Shown here: one piece after another, positions 50,702 to 57,575 of the stretch
How the letters are laid out: each line of letters opens with the position of its first letter
How positions within the stretch are numbered: the stretch's first letter is position 1
Source of the DNA: F23-B02 sp045601285
Lineage (GTDB): Bacteria > Bacillota > Clostridia > Oscillospirales > Oscillospiraceae
Assembly (NCBI GenBank): GCA_045601285.1
Contig: JAZRZJ010000053.1
Span: 1 to 57,575, forward strand
Direction: 5' to 3'
DNA length: 57,575 nucleotides
The notes under the pieces: generated by a model
What the model was told of the DNA's origin: nothing
The model's input: the letters and a program-made list of their open reading frames with translations, nothing else
Database searches by the model: none
Program-made: the position numbers and the translations under genes

Positions 50702-53206
50702 ATGAAATGTCCACGTTGCGGCAGAGAGCTGCCGGATAATGCAAAGTTCTGTGCTGGCTGCGGAGAAAGTCTGAACCCGGGAAAAACAAAGAAGCAGGCT
50801 GCGGCTGAAAAAAGGGCGGCTAAGCGTGCGGAAAGAATCAGCCTTAAAGCGCCCGTAATTGCCCTTGTGATTACGATGCTTATGCTTGTGGCCGCAATTT
50901 TTTTCATTTTCTATGACGGCAGCGAGGACAGCCCCAAGGAAACGAAGGAGCCGGAAGCCACCGCTGAGCCTGCGGGCGAGGCGGAATACAAGCTGGACGA
51001 TATCCAGAAGAAGAAATCCGACACGGGCGTAATGAACGGTCTTGCCGGCGATGAAGGCAGCTCTGCGGCGGTAAGGGAAGAGATTGCCCAAGTGGAAAAC
51101 GCCATGGACATTGCCGAGCAGGAGCTTCGCTTTACTCCCGACGAGGAGGGCAATCCCTCCGAATACAAGGTGCTCACCGAGGATAATATTTACGGCTATC
51201 TTTACAGAGCCGAGGATTATCTCTACGACCTTGAGGACGAGGGCGTAATTTCGGGCTTCACGCGCGAGGACACCTGCATAATCATCGACCTGCCCGACGG
51301 CGGCGCCTACATTTATGCGCCCGAGCTTGATGGCTATGACGCAGGCGCTCAGCCCGTTCTGAACGTTGCAACCTACCAGCCCTGCCTTGACGGCTACGCA
51401 GGGGGCGGCGCCGAGTCCTATATGCACCTCATCGACGACGGAGCGGAGCTGATTGACAGCAGCTTCGACGCCTATGTTTTTGATAACGGAGGAGGCAGCG
51501 ATGCCGACTACAACAACGGCGAGGTAATTCCCGCCTCCTGCATTGAATACGGCCAGTACCACGTTGTTCTCTGGCACGGTCACGGTGCTTATTCCGATGA
51601 TTACGGTTCTCTTATGGTAATCGGTCTTGAGAGAAACGATGAAAACGACAGATTGTACAAGAAGGCGCTGGACAATCACGCAATGTTCTACGGTAATGAC
51701 TGCTATTTTGTCGGTCCCGATTTCTTCAGACTCTACCTTGAGGACGGTGCGCTTGAAAACACCGTTGTCTATCTCGGCACCTGCTCAAGTGCGGTTGACT
51801 CCCGACTGGGAGATGCCCTCATTGAAAAGGGCGCGGTTGCGGTGTACGGCAACGATGATGTTATCCACACTACCTACAATCTGAGCATGATATACGCGGT
51901 TTGCGAGGGACTCTGCCAGACCTATTCCGACGGCAGCCATTACAGCGTTTCCGAGGCTTTGGAATATGCCAAGGACAAGGAGGGCGAAAGTGACACCGGC
52001 GATTGCAGCGCGGAGGTTGTGCTCAACACCACAAACAAGAATTTTGCGCTTGACTGGTATGAGGACGAGGTGGTTGCCGACCGTGACGTTGTGCTTGTTC
52101 TCGACGTGTCCGGCAGCATGGACGGCGAGCCCCTTGATGAAACCGTTGAGGCCGCCCACGGCTTTGTTGACACCGTGCTGGACAATCAGGCCATGATAGG
52201 TCTTGTAACCTACAGCGACTATGCAACCCTTGAGGTTGACTTCACGCGCAGGCAGGCAATTCTTGACAACGCCATTGACGATATTTACAGCCAGGATATG
52301 ACCAACACCGAGGACGGTCTGCGCATGGCGGCGGATATGCTCATGGGAAGCGACGCGGAGAAGAAAATCATCGTGCTCATGACGGACGGTCTCCCCAATG
52401 AGGGACTCGAGGGAGATGCTCTTATCAGATATGCCGAGGAGCTCCGCGAGGAAGGCATTTACATATACACGCTGGGCTTCTTCCAGAATATGTACGATGA
52501 GGACATCTATTACGCTCAGCGTCTGCTTGAGGGCATGGCCTCCGAAGGCTGTCACTATGAGGTTGACGATGCTTCAAATCTTGTCTACTTCTTCGGTGAC
52601 ATTGCCGACCAGATTAACGGACAGCATTACATCTACATCAAAATCGCCTGCCCCGTTGACGTCACCGTAAAGTATGACGGCGAAACTCTGAGCTCCGATG
52701 AGGACAAGCTCAACACCCGAACCTCCTTCGGCTCCCTGACCTTTGAAAACGTCAATGACGAAGACGATGATGACTATTATGATGATTATTACGATGATGA
52801 GGAAGACGAGGACAGAGTAAAAATCCTCCGTCTGAAAGACGGCGTTGAATATGACATAAGCATCAGAGGAACGGGCTACGGCACCATGGACTACACCATA
52901 GGTCTCATGGACGACAAGGGCGAGTATGCCGACTTCCGCAGTTTTGAAAACATCAACATTACGGACCTTACCAGAATTGACACCGTCGCAAGCTCTTCCG
53001 CGGAAAAAACCGTGCTAAGCGTCGATGATGACGGCGACGGAAAATATGATGTTGAGTACGAGGCGGGACCCAACGGCTACGGCCAGGTTGTTGATCACAG
53101 CTTCGAAATCGTGCTCTGGTGTGTTGCGGGCGCGGGACTGCTCGGTGCAGTAATTTCCATAGTGATAATTTCCATGCGCGTAAAACGCAGACGCGCCGCC
53201 GCTTAA
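50702..53206 (+). CDS. Membrane protein with zinc ribbon, caspase-like and VWA domains
   Basis: The layout over 834 residues: a zinc ribbon CPRCG...CAGCG (3-21), a membrane helix (about 50-71), then a domain with VVLWHGHG (His292/His294) and VVYLGTCSS (Cys361). The latter pair fits the His/Cys dyad of caspase-like C25/CHAT-type peptidases. A VWA domain follows, with MIDAS DVSGS (468-472) and a later MTDG. A very acidic stretch (DDDDYYDDYYDDEEDED) and a second membrane helix near 808-828 complete it. The central domains are probably outside the cell. GGAGG precedes the ATG. Confidence 0.8.
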   Translation: MKCPRCGRELPDNAKFCAGCGESLNPGKTKKQAAAEKRAAKRAERISLKAPVIALVITMLMLVAAIFFIFYDGSEDSPKETKEPEATAEPAGEAEYKLDDIQKKKSDTGVMNGLAGDEGSSAAVREEIAQVENAMDIAEQELRFTPDEEGNPSEYKVLTEDNIYGYLYRAEDYLYDLEDEGVISGFTREDTCIIIDLPDGGAYIYAPELDGYDAGAQPVLNVATYQPCLDGYAGGGAESYMHLIDDGAELIDSSFDAYVFDNGGGSDADYNNGEVIPASCIEYGQYHVVLWHGHGAYSDDYGSLMVIGLERNDENDRLYKKALDNHAMFYGNDCYFVGPDFFRLYLEDGALENTVVYLGTCSSAVDSRLGDALIEKGAVAVYGNDDVIHTTYNLSMIYAVCEGLCQTYSDGSHYSVSEALEYAKDKEGESDTGDCSAEVVLNTTNKNFALDWYEDEVVADRDVVLVLDVSGSMDGEPLDETVEAAHGFVDTVLDNQAMIGLVTYSDYATLEVDFTRRQAILDNAIDDIYSQDMTNTEDGLRMAADMLMGSDAEKKIIVLMTDGLPNEGLEGDALIRYAEELREEGIYIYTLGFFQNMYDEDIYYAQRLLEGMASEGCHYEVDDASNLVYFFGDIADQINGQHYIYIKIACPVDVTVKYDGETLSSDEDKLNTRTSFGSLTFENVNDEDDDDYYDDYYDDEEDEDRVKILRLKDGVEYDISIRGTGYGTMDYTIGLMDDKGEYADFRSFENINITDLTRIDTVASSSAEKTVLSVDDDGDGKYDVEYEAGPNGYGQVVDHSFEIVLWCVAGAGLLGAVISIVIISMRVKRRRAAA

Positions 53207-53280
53207 TGCGAAGCTGACGTTCTGCCGAAATGTGCCGTTTGTTTTTAATTTGACAAAAAATAAACAGAGGCTTGTTGTTC

Positions 53281-53309
53281 TTGACATAAAGTATAAACGA
53301 AACTATAAT
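53281..53309 (+). promoter_or_regulatory. Strong promoter of the lipoprotein gene
   Basis: Perfect TTGACA (53281-53286) and TATAAT (53304-53309) with a 17-bp spacer. Confidence 0.88.
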
Positions 53310-53354
53310 TGTTATTGTTGAAATGTGCAAAAAATATAAAAAGGAGATTTAAAA

Positions 53355-54059
53355 ATGAAAAAATTTGTAGCACTGGTGCTTGCACTTATGCTGTGCCTGT
53401 CCCTCTGCGCATGCGGCGGAAGCGGCGCAGGCTCACCCGAGAAGGCAGTTGAAAACGCCTATGCAAAGTATGACAGCGTTCAGGACATGTTTGAGGCACG
53501 CGGCATCGACTTTGAGGCATCTCTTAAGCAGTCCATGATGGATATGGCTAAGGGCATAAAGCTCAAGGACCTCAAGGACGAATTCCTGGATGACTGGCCC
53601 GATAGCATATCCGACATGCTCGGTGATGCAGGCGACCGGATTTCCTCCCTTATCGGCGCTGACAAGCTCGGCGAGTACAGAACCGACATGGCAAACGCGG
53701 CATCTCTCGAAGAGTTTGTTGACCTTTATGTTGAGCTTTACGTTCTCTACTACGACACCTACCTCGGCGAAGTCCGCGAGCTGAGCTTCGATGATGACCC
53801 TGACGATGACATTGTACTTGAAAAGGTAGACCAGATTTCCGTAAGAGAGCTTGAAGGCAAGGATTATAACGAAGCATACGCTGAGCTTGCAGAAGATTTC
53901 GCAGACGGCGATTATGTATATCTTTACGAGCTTGGCGATGTTGAGGCAATCTACTCCGTGGCATTTGTTAAGACCTACAGCGACAGCGACACTTATAGTG
54001 TTGACTTCGACGACGGCTGGTATGTCATCGAAACCTCCGAGGGCTGCTTTATCTTCTGA
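53355..54059 (+). CDS. Acidic lipoprotein, unknown function
   Basis: The 234-residue protein has a classic lipoprotein signal ending LCACGG (Cys 20). The mature part is strongly acidic and helical, with a C-terminal beta-like part (YSVDFDDGWYVIETSEGCFIF). AAGGAGA precedes the ATG. It has its own consensus promoter after the VWA gene, so it is probably well expressed. The family is not recognised. Confidence 0.85.
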   Translation: MKKFVALVLALMLCLSLCACGGSGAGSPEKAVENAYAKYDSVQDMFEARGIDFEASLKQSMMDMAKGIKLKDLKDEFLDDWPDSISDMLGDAGDRISSLIGADKLGEYRTDMANAASLEEFVDLYVELYVLYYDTYLGEVRELSFDDDPDDDIVLEKVDQISVRELEGKDYNEAYAELAEDFADGDYVYLYELGDVEAIYSVAFVKTYSDSDTYSVDFDDGWYVIETSEGCFIF

Positions 54060-54095
54060 TAAACCGCAAAGCAGTTCGGAACAAACGCATATTTA

Positions 54096-54124
54096 AAGCG
54101 GACGGCAAAGCCGTCCGCTTTTTT
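54096..54124. terminator. Bidirectional terminator
   Basis: AAAGCGGACGG-caaag-CCGTCCGCTTTTTT lies between the lipoprotein gene and the end of the convergent YhhN gene, touching the stop codon of the latter. Confidence 0.88.
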
Positions 54125-54750
54125 CATGCCGCCTGTTTTTTCAGGGGTGAGTTAAACAGAATAAGCGCAAGCTGCGCAAGGGGATAACCGTACCATACGT
54201 AATAGCGCAGGGCATCTGTGATGCCGAGCATTTCGAGGAAAATGAAAATATCCGTTGCGTAAAACAGCACGATGGCAAAGGGAAGAATTAAATACTGTCC
54301 CTTTGCGGCAAAGGAAAAAGCAAAGTTGCTGCACAGATTATAGCCTATGATTGCGATGTAAAGGAGAATGAGGAGGAACATTACGGTCAGGGGCTCTTCG
54401 GGCACGGTGAAGGCCGCGATGCCCAGTCCCGCGGCAGTGAGCCCCATGAAGACAAGGCCAGTCCAAAAGCCACAGCCGAAGTACTTAATGCCCCTTGCCT
54501 TTGCCGCCTTCACGAAGCAGCCGGCGTAAACAATGTGAGCCGCCATGAAAAATGCCGCACCGGGATAGGTGGAAAAGCTGCCGATGCCGAAAGCGTCGGT
54601 CATAAAAAAATCGCCCACGGTGCTCAGCAGCATGGCGATCATGCAGAGCCTGCGGTTTTCGCCGCGAAGCTTAAAATACAGAAGCACGGACAGCGCGCTG
54701 AGGGAAACGGTCATGGCAATTTTGAGCCACAGAGGAATGATCGGAAGCAT
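54124..54750 (-). CDS. YhhN-family membrane protein (lysoplasmalogenase-like)
   Basis: The 208-residue protein has about seven membrane helices and YhhN-like motifs (MLLSTVGDFFMTDAF, FFMAAHIVYAGCF, FYATDIFIFLEML, YYVWYGYPLAQLALIL). Some family members cleave the vinyl-ether bond of lysoplasmalogens. Many anaerobic Clostridia make plasmalogens, so the role is plausible but not shown. AGGAGG precedes the ATG at 54750. Confidence 0.8.
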   Translation of the reverse strand: MLPIIPLWLKIAMTVSLSALSVLLYFKLRGENRRLCMIAMLLSTVGDFFMTDAFGIGSFSTYPGAAFFMAAHIVYAGCFVKAAKARGIKYFGCGFWTGLVFMGLTAAGLGIAAFTVPEEPLTVMFLLILLYIAIIGYNLCSNFAFSFAAKGQYLILPFAIVLFYATDIFIFLEMLGITDALRYYVWYGYPLAQLALILFNSPLKKQAA

Positions 54751-54810
54751 TGGGAAACCTCCTGCTTTGTTTTTTTCAATCATATCACACAGCAGTCTTT
54801 GACTGCAACA

Positions 54811-54842
54811 AAAAAGGTCCGTTCTCAGAACGGACCTTTTTG
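54811..54842. terminator. Terminator of the NhaC-family gene
   Basis: AAAAAGGTCCGTTC-tca-GAACGGACCTTTTT, 17 bp beyond the stop on the minus strand. Confidence 0.9.
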
Positions 54843-54858
54843 TATCGTTTGTTATGAA

Positions 54859-56385
54859 TTATGCTTCGACCTTCTTGCCAACGGTTGCTCTGAGAATGAA
54901 GAGCACGCCGACTGTCATTACAACGCCGATTGCGAGACAGATCCATGCGTTCTGGATAAAGCCTGCGATGATGTAGTTTACGAAGGCGATGGCTGCAACT
55001 GTCAGAGCGTAGGGAAGCTGCGTGGAAACGTGCTGGATGTGGTCGCAGTTTGCACCGGCGGAGGCCATGATGGTGGTATCGGAAATGGGGCTGATGTGGT
55101 CGCCGCATACCGCACCTGCAAGGCAGGCGGAGATGCCGATCATGAGCAGCGCGCTTTCTGAGGAGAAGATGGGGAGAACGATGGGAATGAGGATACCGAA
55201 GGTGCCCCAGCTTGTGCCGGTGGAGAATGCAAGGCCCAGAGCCACAAGGAAGATGATGGCGGGAAGCATTGCGTACAGGCTTTCGGAAGCGGTCTCCATG
55301 AGACCTGCAACAAAGACATCTGCGCCGAGAGCACCGGTCATGTTCTTCAGGGTTACTGCGAAGGTCAGAATGAGGATCGCGGGAACCATGGCGTTAAAAC
55401 CCTTGACGGTACATGCCATGGCTTCCTTGAAGGAGATAGTGCGGCGGCAGACGAGGTAGATGATGGAGATAACCAGAGCAACGAGGGAGCCCCAGGGCAG
55501 AGCGACGAAGGCATCGGTGTTGCCAAAGGCGCCGATGAAGTCACCAGCGAATTCGGTGTTGCCCGTGACATCAACGCCGAAGAAACCGCCGACATAGATA
55601 AGACCGATTACACACAAAACGATAAGTACGATAATAGGAATAAGCATATCCCAAAGACTTGCGCTCGTGCTCTCACTCTCTTCGTCGTTGCCGAGAGAAC
55701 CGAGATTGCCTCGGAGAGCTTCAAGCTCTGCCTTTGCCATGGGACCGTAGTCAAAGCCCATGATGGAAATTACAACAACGAATACGATAGTGAGAATAGA
55801 GTAGAAGTTGTAGGGAATTGCCTGAATGAAAAGCTGCGGACCGGAAATGCCTGCGTCAAGATCTTTGGCAACGTCGGAAACGGCGGCTGCCCAGGAGGAA
55901 ACGGGAGCGATCATGCAGATGGGAGCCGCGGTAGCGTCGATGATGTAGGCGAGCTTGGGACGGGAAATCTTCTGAAGGTCGGTTACGGGACGCATTACGG
56001 AGCCTACGGTGAGGCAGTTGAAGTAGTCGTCAACGAAAATCAGAACGCCCAGCAGGAAGGTTGCCAGCAGCGTGCCCACCTTGGTATGAACGTGCTTTGC
56101 CGCCCACTTGCCGAAGGAGGCGGAGCCGCCTGCGGCGTTTATGAGGGCAACCATGATTCCGAGAATGACCAAGAACATGAATATACCTGCACTGTCGCTG
56201 ATGGCAGGAACGAAGCCGTCGTTGATCATGGTGTCAAGGGTACCCACGGGATTCATGCCCGCAACGAAGAGCGCACCCACGAGAATGCCGATGAACAGTG
56301 AGCTGTAGGTTTCCTTTGTGATGAGTGCAAGCACTATTGCCACAAGGGGAGGGACGAGGGCCCAGAAGGTGTTTACGAATTCCAT
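54859..56385 (-). CDS. NhaC-family transporter, probable lysine carrier
   Basis: The 508-residue protein has about 11-12 membrane helices and Na+/H+ antiporter NhaC-family motifs (FVDDYFNCLTVGSVMRPVTD, TGTSWGTFGILIPI, AGAVCGDHISPISDTTIMASAGANCDHIQHVSTQLPYA). Its 5' leader is a lysine riboswitch with a terminator. NhaC-type genes under this switch have been proposed to import lysine (sometimes called LysW). I chose the ATG at 56385 because CAGGAGGAA lies upstream. Confidence 0.9.
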   Translation of the reverse strand: MEFVNTFWALVPPLVAIVLALITKETYSSLFIGILVGALFVAGMNPVGTLDTMINDGFVPAISDSAGIFMFLVILGIMVALINAAGGSASFGKWAAKHVHTKVGTLLATFLLGVLIFVDDYFNCLTVGSVMRPVTDLQKISRPKLAYIIDATAAPICMIAPVSSWAAAVSDVAKDLDAGISGPQLFIQAIPYNFYSILTIVFVVVISIMGFDYGPMAKAELEALRGNLGSLGNDEESESTSASLWDMLIPIIVLIVLCVIGLIYVGGFFGVDVTGNTEFAGDFIGAFGNTDAFVALPWGSLVALVISIIYLVCRRTISFKEAMACTVKGFNAMVPAILILTFAVTLKNMTGALGADVFVAGLMETASESLYAMLPAIIFLVALGLAFSTGTSWGTFGILIPIVLPIFSSESALLMIGISACLAGAVCGDHISPISDTTIMASAGANCDHIQHVSTQLPYALTVAAIAFVNYIIAGFIQNAWICLAIGVVMTVGVLFILRATVGKKVEA

Positions 56386-56400
56386 TACGAATTCCTCCTG

Positions 56401-56446
56401 AAAAAGAAAAAATGTCATGAACAACAGCAAGATTACTGTTCATGAC
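56401..56446 (-). terminator. Riboswitch-controlled terminator
   Basis: GTCATGAACA and TGTTCATGAC flank a 13-base loop, followed on the minus strand by TTTTTTCTTTTT, just before the ribosome site of the transporter gene. Confidence 0.85.
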
Positions 56447-56465
56447 ACAAAATACATAATGGACT

Positions 56466-56630
56466 TCTTTGGTCTGACAGCTCTCCGCTTAACGCGACAG
56501 TCCGCAGGATATTCTCCTGCGACCCAGGCATCAGACCCTCGGGAAAGATTCTGATCCTTCGGCGGCGACCCCTTTCGTTTAACGCTTCCCGGCGTTTAAC
56601 AAAACTACTCTTGGCAACCGCGCCTCTATC
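56466..56630 (-). promoter_or_regulatory. Lysine riboswitch (L box)
   Basis: Read on the minus strand, the conserved core appears in order: AGAGGCGCGGTTGCCAAGAGTAGT, AAAGGGGTCGCCGCCGAAG, GATGCCTGGGTCGC, GACTGTCGC and GGAGAGCTGTC. Pairings GTTAAACGCCGGGAAGCGTTAAAC and GCAGGAGAATATCCTGC are visible. It would shut off the transporter when lysine is plentiful. Confidence 0.92.
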
Positions 56631-56653
56631 ATGCCTTGTTCAATTGCCCTCAT

Positions 56654-56681
56654 TCTATACACCAAACGCACATTTTGTCAA
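56654..56681 (-). promoter_or_regulatory. Promoter of the lysine-riboswitch transcript
   Basis: Minus-strand TTGACA (56676-56681), 16-bp spacer, TATAGA (56654-56659), about 24 bp before the riboswitch. Confidence 0.75.
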
Positions 56682-56787
56682 TACTTTTTCAAAAGTTTAT
56701 TCTTTAACGATGTAAAGCAACAAGCACTTGCTCATTTGGAAAGGGCATGATACAATATATTGAATAAAAATTTCGGAGGGATTCGGA

Positions 56788-57575
56788 ATGAAATACGGAT
56801 TTATCGGACTCGGCAATATGGCGGGAGCCATCATCGAGGGAATGCACTCCAGCGGGAAATTCGTAAACGACACAATATACGGCTTCAACCGCAGCGACGG
56901 AAAAACCCTTGCCCTTGCGGAAAGCTGCGGTCTTGTTCCCTGCGGCAGCGCAGCAGAGCTTGTGGAAAAATCCGACGTGATTATCCTTGCGGTGAAGCCC
57001 CAGGTAATGCCGAAGCTGCTTGAGGAAACGGGCGGACTCATCTCAGAGGAAAAAACCGTGCTCACCATCGCCGCAGGAAAAAGCACGGACTGGTACGCCG
57101 AAAGACTTAAAGACGGCGTTGCTCTTGTGCGAATCATGCCCAACATAAACGCTAAAGTAAAAATGTCCGTCAGCGCGATCTGCGGCGGAAAATACGCAGA
57201 GGAAAAGGACATAAAAATTGCCGACGGCATTTTTTCAACCGTCGGCAAGGTGTATCATATTGAGGAAAGCATGTTCCCCGCCTTTTCCGCTCTGGGCGGA
57301 GCATCGGGCGCCTTTGTGCTGCTTTATATCGACGCGCTTGCGGAGGCGGGTGTCCGCGCGGGCTTCCCGCGTCCCATGGCGGAGGATATCGCCACCGCAA
57401 CGGTTGTGGGCAGCGGCATGCTGAGCATGAACTCCGACGAGCACCCCATTTCCCTTATGAACAGAGTGTGCTCCCCCGGAGGCACCACAATAGAAGGCGT
57501 CGTGAAGCTCAGGGAGCTGGGCTTTGAAACCGCCGTTCAGCAGGGCCTGCAGGCGATCATAGATAAGGACAGGAA
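56788..57575 (+). CDS. proC: Pyrroline-5-carboxylate reductase (3' end outside window)
   Basis: ProC reduces pyrroline-5-carboxylate to proline with NAD(P)H. The visible 262 residues begin MKYGFIGLGNMAGAIIEGM with the dinucleotide-binding GxGxMA motif. VILAVKPQVM, RIMPNINAKV, the substrate-site helices and SPGGTTIEGVVKLRELG follow. Only a short tail is missing. GGAGGG precedes the ATG. A weak promoter TTGCTC-17-TACAAT lies at 56728-56756. Confidence 0.96.
   Translation, partial: MKYGFIGLGNMAGAIIEGMHSSGKFVNDTIYGFNRSDGKTLALAESCGLVPCGSAAELVEKSDVIILAVKPQVMPKLLEETGGLISEEKTVLTIAAGKSTDWYAERLKDGVALVRIMPNINAKVKMSVSAICGGKYAEEKDIKIADGIFSTVGKVYHIEESMFPAFSALGGASGAFVLLYIDALAEAGVRAGFPRPMAEDIATATVVGSGMLSMNSDEHPISLMNRVCSPGGTTIEGVVKLRELGFETAVQQGLQAIIDKDR

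Noticed and set aside
51785..52555. Minus-strand ORF (256 codons) opposite the VWA gene
   Set aside because: It is a shadow of the VWA-domain reading frame with no supporting signals.

Overview
The window looks like a chromosomal segment of an endospore-forming Clostridia bacterium, probably an Oscillospirales/Ruminococcaceae-type gut organism. This is inferred from a Spo0A gene with upstream 0A boxes, an L10-leader-controlled rplJ-rplL pair, a GlgC/GlgD two-subunit glycogen locus, a lysine-riboswitch NhaC transporter, DacF-type peptidases and many dispersed intergenic repeats of the TGTCATTCTGAGCGAAGCGAAGAATCC type. Most genes are GC-rich. A stretch near 36.3-38.2 kb is visibly AT-rich.

Host backbone, left part (1-33.8 kb). 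miaA (cut by the window edge) and mutL face miaB and mutS across a shared promoter region, so mismatch repair and i6A/ms2i6A tRNA modification sit together. A CPBP protease and a folate-type ECF S component follow mutS. Then come rplJ-rplL, a secreted CAP-Big-SLH protein, glgC-glgD-glgP with a pseudouridine-kinase-like gene, pth, prs, prfB (without the usual frameshift), a CD1247-like zinc-ribbon protein, efp, an Xaa-Pro peptidase, two tandem D,D-carboxypeptidases with a lipoprotein, and an MMPL exporter with a coiled-coil membrane partner. The stretch ends at spo0A.

Integrated element (about 33.48-49.90 kb). The 3' 330 bp of spo0A are present twice at an exact offset of 16,420 bp: once in the intact gene and once as an orphan fragment at 49,898-50,227 that keeps the likely native terminator. 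A tyrosine recombinase gene lies just after the intact gene. The simplest reading is an integrative element that inserts inside spo0A and brings a replacement 3' end, so the sporulation master regulator stays intact. Its cargo includes a WYL regulator facing an ATPase-TOPRIM pair (candidate anti-phage module), a restriction-modification cluster (two C5 methyltransferases, a Sau3AI/MutH-type nuclease, Vsr), a second short tyrosine recombinase, a SprT-like protease, a phage-style repressor switch with three matching operators, and two pairs of unrecognised paralogues. I saw no conjugation, capsid or terminase genes.

Host backbone, right part (50.2-57.6 kb). A membrane protein joins a zinc ribbon, a caspase-like H/C domain and a VWA domain. 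It is followed by a lipoprotein, a YhhN-family protein, an NhaC-family transporter under a lysine riboswitch, and the start of proC.

All calls come from reading the sequence. No database search was run.
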